Assembly: GCA_030632885.1 (NCBI GenBank) | Contig: DAOVTW010000004.1 | Location: 1-64,000 of the forward strand | Direction: 5' to 3' | From: JAIOSM01 sp023143455 | GTDB taxonomy: Bacteria > Desulfobacterota > Desulfobacteria > Desulfobacterales > Desulfobacteraceae | DNA length: 64,000 nt | In this document: in pieces, positions 15,801 through 24,536 of the stretch | Numbering within the stretch: the first letter of the stretch is position 1 | Layout of the letters: the number at the start of each line of letters is the position of its first letter | Made by a program: the position numbers and the translations under genes | Notes under the pieces: generated by a model | Databases searched by the model: none | What the model saw: the letters and a program-made list of their open reading frames with translations, nothing else | Told to the model about the DNA's origin: nothing

Positions 15801-18800
15801 AGCAAGTTTTGCTATTGTATTTAAATCTCTTAGCCTTAAATCATCAGGCACGGAAAATTGAAACTTTGTGGCAAGGCTACCAAATATCTCTACCTGTTTT
15901 ACCGTGTCTATACCTAAATCTGCCTCAAGATCAAGATCATCCTCAAGCATATCTGTTGTATAGCCTGTCTGCTCACTAATTATTACTCGTACATTCTCAA
16001 CTATGTCAGAAGCATCACCACCAAAGCTTTTACCAGCATCTGAATCGACACCAGCCTCTGGCTTTAAATCAGTTGATGAAATTTCCTTTACTACTTGAGA
16101 GGGACCGGCTTTAGTGCTTACATATTCACTAAGTTTTAATACTGTATTTAAATCTCTTAACCTTAAATCATCAGGCACAGTGAATCCAAACTGTGTTGCA
16201 AGGCTGCCAAAGATTTCTACCTGTTTTACTGTATCTATACCTAAATCTGCCTCAAGATCAAGATCATCCTCAAGCATGTCTGTTGTGTAACCTGTCTGGG
16301 TAGCTATTATTTCTTTTATCTTTTCTAAATGATCACCATAATTTGCTACAAAATCAGGCGCAGCAGGTGGTGCTTTAAATTCCTTTTGCTCAATTGCAGG
16401 TTTAGAAACAATTATCTTTTGAACTTGAGCTGCTACTTTTTCTTTTCTAATAGCAGGTTGTCCATCAGACACAACACAAAGAATATTATCAATAATCTTG
16501 AGTTCAGGATTTTCAGCTTTAGTAATTTTTTTAAGCCATGCACGATACCCAGGATTCTTCTCAAAAGAGTTCTCCTGAATTCTTTTAACAAAAAGAAATG
16601 CAAAATGTGACCCAAACCCTGCTGCAAGATGAAGTCCGTATTCAGAATCTATTTCCTTTTTAGTACTAAAATTGAGTTTACTAAAATGCTTTGGAATTTT
16701 CTGTAAGTTTGCAATGGGAGGAGCTTTTCTTTTCTGAAGTGCTTTTATAAGAACAACGTCCTCAATTGCAGCTCCAAGAGTATGACCTGTAAATCCTTTT
16801 GTGTTTGAAATACAGATATGATTTAGATATTCGCTAAAAGTTGACTCAAGTGCCTGTACCTCAGCATCAGCACTTCCACCCCTTGCAGGAGTATATGTTT
16901 CATGGGACATGAACAACAATTTCTTAGCATACTTATCTTTACTCAGACCATGCTGTTTTTCAATCTTGGTGATAAATTTGGTCATCTCAGCCGTCATATG
17001 AGGAACATCAATATTATAGGAATGATACCCGGAATTTGCTATATGGGTTCCAAGTATTTCTGCCTGACCTTTCATGCCTCTTTCAACTGCACTTGCTTTA
17101 TTCTCAATAACCAGACCCACGGCACCGCTACCGACTATAGTGCCATTTCTGTCCTCATCAAATGGTTTTGCAGCTTCTGAAACTCTTTTCTTAATTGTGG
17201 CAGCACCAAGGGCTAAAAAACCTGAACCAATCCATTGATTCTGCCTTGCTGATGTGGCGTTTTCTCCACCAACAACAAGCACTCTTTTACACCTTCCAAC
17301 TCTGATCCAGTCCTCGGCAATTCCAATTGCCAGGGTTGATGAAGCGCATGCACTTGACACAAGAGTATTCGGACCTTTTGCCTTAAGTATCTTGGCAAGA
17401 TGTGCAGAGCCAAGTGGGCAATTATTTGCAAGAAAATTTCTATCGAATTTATATCCACTAAAATCTTTCTTTTTTCTTGCTTTAGCCTTAAAAAACCATT
17501 CAGTCAGCTCTTCTTTAACTTTAACATCCTGTATTTGTTCCATTAAGAAATAATAGATATTTTCAAATTCTTCATAGGGTTTTAAAAAGAATTTTTCGTA
17601 ATAATAATTTTCAAGCTCTCCAATCAAAGTCTCCCCATTGGGGAAAAGCGAAGTAAGAATAACACCGGTATTTTCCTGCATTTCTTCGGGCAATGCAAAC
17701 CCATCAGGGATAATAGTCTTGCCATTTTTAGAAAGTTTATATTGCATAACAAGGGGGATCCCTGCATCTTTAAGAGCTTCAATACCTGCTGCAATTCCAA
17801 GACCCATGCTGATATCATACTGCTCTTTTATTCCATATTCATCTGTTAAATCAAAATAGCCAAGCTGACCTGCAAGATGAATAACATCTTCTGCTTTTGT
17901 TATTTTTACAAACTTCGCACTTCCGTCAGGCTGTTTATAAAGTTTTGTTATATTCTTATCTATAATTCTCTCCTGATCGTCAGGAGAAAGAGGTTCAATA
18001 AAGTTTTTGCCATCAAGTATTGCATCAAAATTATCGCTTGCAAAAACCTTCCTTGCTTTCCCTGGAAGTCCCAGAGAAACACCTGAAATCACAATTGATT
18101 CCGTGTTGAAATTAAATTTCTCAAAAGCATTAACAGCAGTTTCTTGTTGCTGGCGCTGGAACTCATTAAAAAGCAAATTATCAATATATTGCTTGTTCTT
18201 GTTTTTAAATGTATCAAAATCTTCATGTGATGAAACTGACAGACCTAAAGTAAATGTATCTGAAATAGTTTTTGTCTTATTCATAAATGTATCATCCTTT
18301 GATTCCTGTGCCTCCATTGCCTCAAGTGATCCTATTGATTCCGGCAAAGAAGCCGGCTTAACAAAAATAGAGTTATATGACCTTAAATATCCCATGCAAT
18401 CATCAAAAGAAGTTTTCTCACCCTTTTTAATATCAACAGTAACTGCTGTATTGTAATCAGCGATGTTAATGTTTTTTAAAAGGTTAACAAGCAGCTTTGA
18501 AGGCCCTATTTCAATAAAATGCGTTCTCCCGCTTGCATAGACATATTCAATAGATTTGATAAATTCCACAGGTGATATAATCTGTTTTGCAAGAAGATCT
18601 TTTACCTCATGTCTCCTTTCAGAATATGGTTTACCAAGGGCATTTGATATTATTTTTCCATACCGTGTTTCTTTTAATCTTATAGTGTCAAGATAATCTC
18701 TCAATTTCACAGAAGCTTTATTAAGGAGCGGGGTATGAAACGCGCCGGAAAGATTCAGTTTTGTAAAAGAGACCTCTTTACTTTGTAGAAACTCACAGAA

Positions 18801-21800
18801 TTTTGCAATTGAATCTTCAGTGCCTGACACAGCAGTCTGCTTTTCGCTGTTTTTATTTGTAACATAGATACTTGATACAAAAGATTCTCTGATTAATAAT
18901 TCAACCTCTTTTTCATTTTTAAATACAACCATTATCTTACCTGGGATTTCATCACCTGCTTCTTTCATCAGATCTGCCCGTTTAATGATAAGTTTCATTG
19001 CATCATCAAAATCTATCATTCCATTACAATAAAGTGCTGTATATTCCCCAACACTATGACCTATAAAGTAATCAGGAGAAAAACCTTCACTGTGGAGTCT
19101 GTCAAAAATTGCAGCTGATGACAGGAAAATTGCAGGCTGGGTATTTTCAGTAAGATTCAAATCAGGGTTATCTTTAAACATCATTTCAAGAAGAGAATAT
19201 CCTCTTTTGGCTTGAAATATTTTCTCGCCCTGGTCCATTGTGTTCTTAATTTGTACATCTTTTTCATACAATTCTTTCATCATGCCGCTTCGTTGGGCGC
19301 CCTGTCCGGAAAGAAGTGCCACCATCCTGAGTTTGCGACCTTTTTTATCTGATGAATATGAAAAATCTCTTAGCCTGACACTCTCAGCCTGTGTTGCTTC
19401 TATCTTTGTTTTGCCTGCAACAAGGCTTTTTGGCAATGCACTTGCAATAACATGCATATGATTACCACCAATTCCATTAACATTTGATGCAAACCTGACA
19501 GGTTTGTTTTTATCGAGAGTTATAATTTCTTTTGCTGTTCTTAAAGCCCTGCTATCATTTAATGTAGAATGTTCTTCTGAATAATTAAAATTAGGTGGTA
19601 TTTTGTTATTTTTTATCATAAGCATAAGTTTCGCAAGAGCGACTGCAGGATTTGCAGCTCTAAAATATCCAAACTGAGGCTTTGAATTACCACAATAAAC
19701 TTCATGATCAAAACATTCTTCTACAACCTGTTTTTCCACCATATCTCCAAATATATTGGAAAATGCAAACATATCTAAATGACTGATATCCTGTTTTCTA
19801 ATACCGCTCTTTTTGTAACAATCATTTATTGTGGCTGCAAAAACAGGCCCGGAAGGTGAAAGAAGATGATCAGGAACACTTGATTTTATAGAAAATTGAT
19901 TCAGCTCCCCAAGTATTTCCATGTCTGCTTCTTTTGCTTTTTTGAAAGTAGTAAGAACGTGCATGGCAGCACCTTCACCCATAATATATCCATCTGCTCT
20001 TGAATCGAAACAATTACAATCGCCTTCAGAAAGGAGTCCCATGCGTTTAAAAGCCATTAATGCAGCAGGATAAAGGTTTGTATCAACACCACCCGTAAGA
20101 ACAAAATCAAGATCTTTAAATAAAAGCTCCCGGGCAGCAGATCGCATCGCAACAGTGGCTGACGCACATGAAGCATCAACAACATAGTTTGCTCCGTTAA
20201 ACCCAAAATAATTAGCAATTCTGCCTGATATTATGTTTGAAAGTAATCCGGGAGTAGTATCTCCATTGTTTTCAGGGATTGTTTTTTCAATAATAGAAAT
20301 AACATGATCTGCCATTGCTTTCCTAGCGTTTTTAGGAATTCCTGAATTATTATTCAACAATTGTGCAATAAATTGTTTTCTTACTCTTAAAATATTTTTG
20401 CATTGTCTTTCACCTGCAATTGTTCCCAAGATAACGCCTGCTTTATTTCCCTTTTCAAGGCATTTAGCAAGCCCTGACGTATTAACTGCTTCGTCAGCTA
20501 CCATCAGTCCGAAAAGTTGTCCACGTTCAACAGATTTGACCACAGTTGGAGGCATTTTATATTTTAGATTATTAAATTTAAAATCTCTTGCAATTCCTGC
20601 TTTTACTTTTGGAAGCCAGTAAAAGGATCCTTTTTCTTCTTCAGAATACGCTTTATTATTAAAAATTCTATCAGGGATTGGACTTAAAACAGTGCTTCCT
20701 GATTGGAGCTGTTTCCAGAACTCTTCTTTATTATTTGCCTCGCCAAGAAGAATGCCCAGACCTGCAACAACAATTCTGTCATCATTAAAATCATATTCTG
20801 TATTGGAAAAAATATCTCTTTTTAATAGTTGATAATCATCTCTATATTCCTGGAGAAGTGCATGATAGTTAATCCCACCAAAGCCATATGCACTTACACC
20901 TGCTCTTTTTAATTTCCCATTGCTTTCCCATTTTTGCTGATCTTTAACTATAAATAATGATGAGTCACTCAAATTACAATTTTTCGACAAGTTCTCAAAC
21001 TGACAATTAGGTGGAAGAATCCCATGATTAATAGCAAGCAAAGCTTTAATAAAACCTGCTGCACCAGAGCCTCCTAAAAGGTGACCAATCTGTGATTTAA
21101 TAGAGCTTATTCCAGCATTGGCACCTTTATATTTATCTTTTAAGGTGGCAATCTCAACTTCATCACCAACTATTGTTGAAGTTCCATGGGCTTCAATGAA
21201 ACCAATATCCTGTGGTTTAATATCCTGAAGTGCTTTTTCGTAACATCTTTCTATGCAAAGCTTCTGCCCTAGAGGATTTGGTGCTGCAATTGCTTTGCCT
21301 TTTCCATCAGAACTTGACCCAATGGAATTTATTACTCCAAGGATATTATCCTTATCCCTCACTGCATCCTTCATTCTTTTTAACATGAACACAACAGAAC
21401 CTTCCCCAAGGATAAATCCATCAGCTTTTTCATCAAAAGGGAATGAACCTTTTGCAGATAAAGTCCCCATTTTTGAAAATCCGATAAAAGTTTCCGGAGA
21501 AAGATGAGTATTTACTCCACCGACAATAACCTGGTCATGCTCTCCTGAAAGGAGCTCTCCTGCTGCTGCATCAATTGCAGCAAATGATGAAGCGCATGCT
21601 GCATCAATCACATAGTTGATGCCCCGAATTCCAAGATGACTTGCGATTCTTGAGGCTTCAATATTTAAAATCACTCCATGGACAGGGTCATAACCGGGGT
21701 TATCTCCTTCAAACCCTTGTTTTAACAATTCTCTTAATTCATCTTTTTGTTTTTTAGTTAAATTCTGGTATTCATCTGTTTCCTTAACCCAGGATAAAAC

Positions 21801-24305
21801 TTCAGGAAAATAATATTTGAACAAAAGATCATTTCCCAGCTCATTTCCAAGGCATGTTGCAATAATTACAGCTGTCCTTGATGGATCATCACATATAATC
21901 TGATCATTCTCGCCAAGATACCCGGCATTTTCAACCGCTTTATATGCAGTATCAAGTATAATTTGCTGGCTTTTTGAAAGCCTTGATGCTTTATCTCCTT
22001 CATACCCGAATCTATTACCATCAAATTTATAATCATTAATGCAGCCTGCAAGAAGAGTATATGATTTGTCTACAGCACTTTTATCAGCATCATAATAGAG
22101 CTTTCGATCAACTCTTGATTCAGGAATCTTTGATATGGAATATTTTTTTGCAAGGATATTCTCCCATAGTTGTTCTGGAGAATCAGCATCAGGAAGGGTA
22201 CATGCCATACCAACCACCGCTATCTCATCATTAATTTTATTTTTTTCAGAAGTAATAATTTCAAGATTGTTCATATTTTGAAAAAGAAGAGATTTGTTTT
22301 CCATATATCTTGAATGAATATCGGAAATGGTAAGTTGCTCGTTAAAAAATGCAAGGCTGTCTCCCACGAGGAAATTCCCTTTTTCTTTATGTTCTTCTCC
22401 TTCAAAATATGTATAATTTTCTTTGCCGGGGTTCTTGAAATCAGGGAGAAATCCCTTTGCTCCAATTAACAGAGATCCGATATTCTTTTGTTCAAAAGTA
22501 TGTTTTCTGTTCTCCAGGCTATCTTTACCTTTTATCATATCTTGTTCTATCTTAAGCATCATTTTTGCAAATTGAGTTGGTGCTGTTCTTGATAAAAGAC
22601 CTACTGACTCACCTACTACAACAGTTTCGTCCAGCTGGGATATGATCTGTTGATATTGGCTTTTAAGACTCTTTGTTTTAATAATTTCTTGGGTAAAAAG
22701 ATATGCTGTCCCTACCTGAACACCTACTTTTGCACCTCTTGCTACAAGCAGTGAAGACAACCCTGAAATAAAAAAACCTGCGTAACATGTTGAAATGCCA
22801 CCGGCAAAGATCAAAGAAAAAGTAGAAAGATCATACTCTTTTTCTTCATTAACATGGGCAATTGCAACTTCCCATAGTACAAGACTTGAAAGAGCACCTA
22901 CATGCCCGCCTGCTTCTCCCCCTTCAAATATAAACCTTTTGCACCCGCTTTTTATTCCATTTTTCAGCATAGAAACAGATGGAGCATGGAGATAAGTTTT
23001 TGTACCGGCCTTTTCAAGATCAATAATCTGAGATGGAATTCCTCCGGCAAAAAGAGCAAAGGGGACTTTATAATCTTTAACCATTTGCAGATGGCTGTCC
23101 ACCGCAGGGTTAAATGCTTCAATCCCTACTAATCCTGCACCAAATCTATCCAGATTTTTTGCGCCATCTTTAAGCATATTATCTGCAAGATCATAGGGAA
23201 GACTTCCCACCGCAAGGAATGGTAATGCACCAGCTTCAAAAACCTTTTTAGCAAATCTTGAATTATCGCTTATATTTGCCATGGGACCCTGAATAATTGG
23301 ATATTTGGTTCCATGCATTTTTGCAAGATCTGAATCTGCCTTTAAAGGGTCATGTTGATCAACATAACTAAGGTTTGTGCCAATACCTTTAAAAAAAGTT
23401 GCGATCATCTCTTTTAAAGACCTTGTGTTTTTTGCAAAATATTTTGCAAAAACACCATCCTGGCCAAGATAAAATAAAGATTGAATAAATTGAGCTTCAT
23501 TATCATCAAGAGAAACAATCTCAGCTTTAATCATTTCAAAAAGCTTTTCTCCGTGACCTGGTTTATCACCAAGCTCCACAGCTTCCTGCTTCAAATCTTT
23601 TACAACTTTAGTTCCTATTTTAGCAAAAACCCTATATATATTGTTACTATCTGTTTTAATTTGAGTAGAATCATTTTCATCCAGAGACAAAACAAGTTTT
23701 TTTAAATTTTCAGAAATTGGAGCCTCTTCTGAAAGCCATACCTGGCTGTCAAAAACAACCCCACAGACTCCTGCTGCAAACATTCCTGCTGCTGTATACA
23801 TCCCAACACCACCCTGAACAAAGATCGGGAAATCAGAATTTTTAAGATACCATTGCATAAGGATAAATGAAGAATATTTTGAAACCCTGCCGGAAGCTTC
23901 ATTACCCTTTAAAATCAGGGTATGGGGCATTATTGTTTTTATCTTTTCATCAATATCAATATCTCTTATCTCAAGGGCAATTTTTGTATCTGAAAATTTG
24001 GAAAAATCAGCAGGTATATCACCTTTTCCTAAAGGAGCAATAATAAGGTCAAGATTGTCAGATTCCAGTTTTTTGATCTCATCTATTAGATTCTGATCCT
24101 GACCGGAAAGTCTTACACCAAAAAGCAAATTTTCCCTTGAAAGTTTTTCAACTCTTTCAAGTATTAAATCCTTGTCTAAAAATTGAGTATCAAAAATACC
24201 AAGTGCACCGGAATCATTTATTGCTTTGAAATAGTTCAAGTCAAACACTTTTACAGGATTTAAGACCATTAAAGGCAATCTTGAATTAATTATTCTTGTT
24301 AACAT
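12855..24305 (-). CDS. PUFA/secondary-lipid-type megasynthase, 3816 residues
   Basis: This is an iterative type I fatty-acid/polyketide synthase in a single chain. Approximate order: two tandem nitronate-monooxygenase-like enoyl reductase barrels (1-250, degenerate; 300-600, with FEGGEAGGHVG); KS1 (690-1150; DAACASS, EAHGTST, KSQIGHLLG, full triad); KS2 (1170-1620; DASCAS but no catalytic histidines); AT (1655-1950; GHSVGEYTALY, SGAFHTPLL); KS3 (2070-2540; SSACASS, SHETYTP, GFTGHTLG); three ACPs (2640-2950; DLGIDTVKQVEIF); KR (2980-3490; TGGAGGI, SSVTARFGNEGQVDYT); DH-like domain (3530-3816; HDHTMDDVP, FVDAMFQTGG). The parts correspond to PfaA, PfaC-CLF and PfaD. The product is unknown, probably a polyunsaturated or otherwise unusual lipid. 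No phosphopantetheinyl transferase lies nearby. A sigma-54 activator is divergent. Confidence 0.88.
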   Translation of the reverse strand: MLTRIINSRLPLMVLNPVKVFDLNYFKAINDSGALGIFDTQFLDKDLILERVEKLSRENLLFGVRLSGQDQNLIDEIKKLESDNLDLIIAPLGKGDIPADFSKFSDTKIALEIRDIDIDEKIKTIMPHTLILKGNEASGRVSKYSSFILMQWYLKNSDFPIFVQGGVGMYTAAGMFAAGVCGVVFDSQVWLSEEAPISENLKKLVLSLDENDSTQIKTDSNNIYRVFAKIGTKVVKDLKQEAVELGDKPGHGEKLFEMIKAEIVSLDDNEAQFIQSLFYLGQDGVFAKYFAKNTRSLKEMIATFFKGIGTNLSYVDQHDPLKADSDLAKMHGTKYPIIQGPMANISDNSRFAKKVFEAGALPFLAVGSLPYDLADNMLKDGAKNLDRFGAGLVGIEAFNPAVDSHLQMVKDYKVPFALFAGGIPSQIIDLEKAGTKTYLHAPSVSMLKNGIKSGCKRFIFEGGEAGGHVGALSSLVLWEVAIAHVNEEKEYDLSTFSLIFAGGISTCYAGFFISGLSSLLVARGAKVGVQVGTAYLFTQEIIKTKSLKSQYQQIISQLDETVVVGESVGLLSRTAPTQFAKMMLKIEQDMIKGKDSLENRKHTFEQKNIGSLLIGAKGFLPDFKNPGKENYTYFEGEEHKEKGNFLVGDSLAFFNEQLTISDIHSRYMENKSLLFQNMNNLEIITSEKNKINDEIAVVGMACTLPDADSPEQLWENILAKKYSISKIPESRVDRKLYYDADKSAVDKSYTLLAGCINDYKFDGNRFGYEGDKASRLSKSQQIILDTAYKAVENAGYLGENDQIICDDPSRTAVIIATCLGNELGNDLLFKYYFPEVLSWVKETDEYQNLTKKQKDELRELLKQGFEGDNPGYDPVHGVILNIEASRIASHLGIRGINYVIDAACASSFAAIDAAAGELLSGEHDQVIVGGVNTHLSPETFIGFSKMGTLSAKGSFPFDEKADGFILGEGSVVFMLKRMKDAVRDKDNILGVINSIGSSSDGKGKAIAAPNPLGQKLCIERCYEKALQDIKPQDIGFIEAHGTSTIVGDEVEIATLKDKYKGANAGISSIKSQIGHLLGGSGAAGFIKALLAINHGILPPNCQFENLSKNCNLSDSSLFIVKDQQKWESNGKLKRAGVSAYGFGGINYHALLQEYRDDYQLLKRDIFSNTEYDFNDDRIVVAGLGILLGEANNKEEFWKQLQSGSTVLSPIPDRIFNNKAYSEEEKGSFYWLPKVKAGIARDFKFNNLKYKMPPTVVKSVERGQLFGLMVADEAVNTSGLAKCLEKGNKAGVILGTIAGERQCKNILRVRKQFIAQLLNNNSGIPKNARKAMADHVISIIEKTIPENNGDTTPGLLSNIISGRIANYFGFNGANYVVDASCASATVAMRSAARELLFKDLDFVLTGGVDTNLYPAALMAFKRMGLLSEGDCNCFDSRADGYIMGEGAAMHVLTTFKKAKEADMEILGELNQFSIKSSVPDHLLSPSGPVFAATINDCYKKSGIRKQDISHLDMFAFSNIFGDMVEKQVVEECFDHEVYCGNSKPQFGYFRAANPAVALAKLMLMIKNNKIPPNFNYSEEHSTLNDSRALRTAKEIITLDKNKPVRFASNVNGIGGNHMHVIASALPKSLVAGKTKIEATQAESVRLRDFSYSSDKKGRKLRMVALLSGQGAQRSGMMKELYEKDVQIKNTMDQGEKIFQAKRGYSLLEMMFKDNPDLNLTENTQPAIFLSSAAIFDRLHSEGFSPDYFIGHSVGEYTALYCNGMIDFDDAMKLIIKRADLMKEAGDEIPGKIMVVFKNEKEVELLIRESFVSSIYVTNKNSEKQTAVSGTEDSIAKFCEFLQSKEVSFTKLNLSGAFHTPLLNKASVKLRDYLDTIRLKETRYGKIISNALGKPYSERRHEVKDLLAKQIISPVEFIKSIEYVYASGRTHFIEIGPSKLLVNLLKNINIADYNTAVTVDIKKGEKTSFDDCMGYLRSYNSIFVKPASLPESIGSLEAMEAQESKDDTFMNKTKTISDTFTLGLSVSSHEDFDTFKNKNKQYIDNLLFNEFQRQQQETAVNAFEKFNFNTESIVISGVSLGLPGKARKVFASDNFDAILDGKNFIEPLSPDDQERIIDKNITKLYKQPDGSAKFVKITKAEDVIHLAGQLGYFDLTDEYGIKEQYDISMGLGIAAGIEALKDAGIPLVMQYKLSKNGKTIIPDGFALPEEMQENTGVILTSLFPNGETLIGELENYYYEKFFLKPYEEFENIYYFLMEQIQDVKVKEELTEWFFKAKARKKKDFSGYKFDRNFLANNCPLGSAHLAKILKAKGPNTLVSSACASSTLAIGIAEDWIRVGRCKRVLVVGGENATSARQNQWIGSGFLALGAATIKKRVSEAAKPFDEDRNGTIVGSGAVGLVIENKASAVERGMKGQAEILGTHIANSGYHSYNIDVPHMTAEMTKFITKIEKQHGLSKDKYAKKLLFMSHETYTPARGGSADAEVQALESTFSEYLNHICISNTKGFTGHTLGAAIEDVVLIKALQKRKAPPIANLQKIPKHFSKLNFSTKKEIDSEYGLHLAAGFGSHFAFLFVKRIQENSFEKNPGYRAWLKKITKAENPELKIIDNILCVVSDGQPAIRKEKVAAQVQKIIVSKPAIEQKEFKAPPAAPDFVANYGDHLEKIKEIIATQTGYTTDMLEDDLDLEADLGIDTVKQVEIFGSLATQFGFTVPDDLRLRDLNTVLKLSEYVSTKAGPSQVVKEISSTDLKPEAGVDSDAGKSFGGDASDIVENVRVIISEQTGYTTDMLEDDLDLEADLGIDTVKQVEIFGSLATKFQFSVPDDLRLRDLNTIAKLAEYIGTKAGVTAAPATKDSGIETKGDIDVDISVDIEVQKGFGGDASDIVENVRVIISEQTGYTTDMLEDDLDLEADLGIDTVKQVEIFGSLANKFKFSVPDDLRLRDLNTIARLSEYIATISSNSSGTKSENTYLVTPEIKKVVIKGDVKGDDEFPDPSSPIKRLIVRAEQTNDLKLSKRDLKDKIIIVSLDSHGFAEKVIEKIKEKKGKVITVGVKGADFKFDLTDVKTCEKRVEEFKEKHPEIDGFIHLAPLDYYFSKEDSDKEINATIKSFFVMIKSLFEKLDKKESIIGTIAFDSVVFPYLSDLKDCGDIHPAFGGLAGLLKTVNKEMADTMVKVVDFSYKQPKKSINKIAEVFIDELLSDDTRCEIGYKNKKRYCLSMKTSIADKTEKIIKDNDTMLVTGGAGGITYEIIKKVVEKYKTNLIILDINDIYSTDKKYLDKNTDQPELMEMLKTDMKGAKPLEIKKALDQLLRVRQSVENIENLKSMGVSVDYNCVDVTDYKAVKKAVDKYEKIDGIFHAAGMEMSQFIPKKELWVFELVVDVKVKGMRNLLRATEERDYKYFFTFSSVTARFGNEGQVDYTCANDLIGKTLFRQKQLHPDKTYKVYAWTAWGGVGMATNPTVRKVLEERGIQFLPMEQGVKFFMADLLDKTETEMVFSGLDYSFDKDGLLGNPSDVEFPFLDDIVEQTEKTITYSRVLDLERDVFLHDHTMDDVPLFLGSTGIETMAQVAKSIHGNDGNFVELTDFSIPYGIKLLKGRSKEILITSNKGIDDIYTCNISSQFKNPKGMVMGDPILHYQGKYRFADKPLQAKKIKIPEFTSVKYDGDVETLVYNPKRLFMFGLFKTITEINSFDGKKLITTIKDTSEKDFFKGSKGPNFVAAPVFVDAMFQTGGLLEFFTTHMTVLPFKIKSLKFYKDVLKNEEYYCITEKINSGEETNTYNLKLVDKKGNIFIEVSSFEMVKINQLAKEDRILELIEY
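15562..15685 (-). repeat. Intragenic ACP repeat, copy encoding ACP3
   Basis: These 124 bases match 15904-16027 with one difference. They encode the ACP helix with the phosphopantetheine site region and the linker before it. Such identity between adjacent ACP units points to recent duplication or gene conversion; ACP1 (around 16230-16310) is related but more diverged. Confidence 0.85.
15904..16027 (-). repeat. Intragenic ACP repeat, copy encoding ACP2
   Basis: This is the partner of 15562-15685 (123 of 124 bases identical by eye). It sits in the same frame of the megasynthase gene, so the copies expand or contract the ACP array without breaking the frame. Confidence 0.85.
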
Positions 24306-24365
24306 TTATCATCTCCATATATTTTTTTCATTTGTCATTGTTTAACCTTAAACATCTTACTCCTT

Positions 24366-24382
24366 ATCAATAAGCATGCCAA
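24366..24382 (-). promoter_or_regulatory. Candidate sigma-54 promoter for the megasynthase
   Basis: On the minus strand TTGGCATGCTTATTGAT resembles the -24/-12 consensus TGGCAC-N5-TTGCW: the GG element is intact and the -12 GC is GA. It lies about 60 bases upstream of the megasynthase start, facing it, and the divergent gene encodes a sigma-54 activator. The -12 mismatch makes this tentative. Confidence 0.3.
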
Positions 24383-24536
24383 AATTAACAAAGAGTGTAA
24401 GCTACTTAATTTACAATATTTTTTTAATTTGTATTATCATGCCACCTGTGTTATTACAAAAATAGCATGCATATTATGATCATGAATATACAAAGAATGA
24501 ACATCAAAACCAAAAAGAAACATAAGGAAAAAAATA

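Noticed and set aside
12855..24305. A standard pfaABCDE omega-3 cluster
   Set aside because: Domain order is different, everything is in one gene, and no PfaE phosphopantetheinyl transferase or PfaB-like separate AT is nearby.
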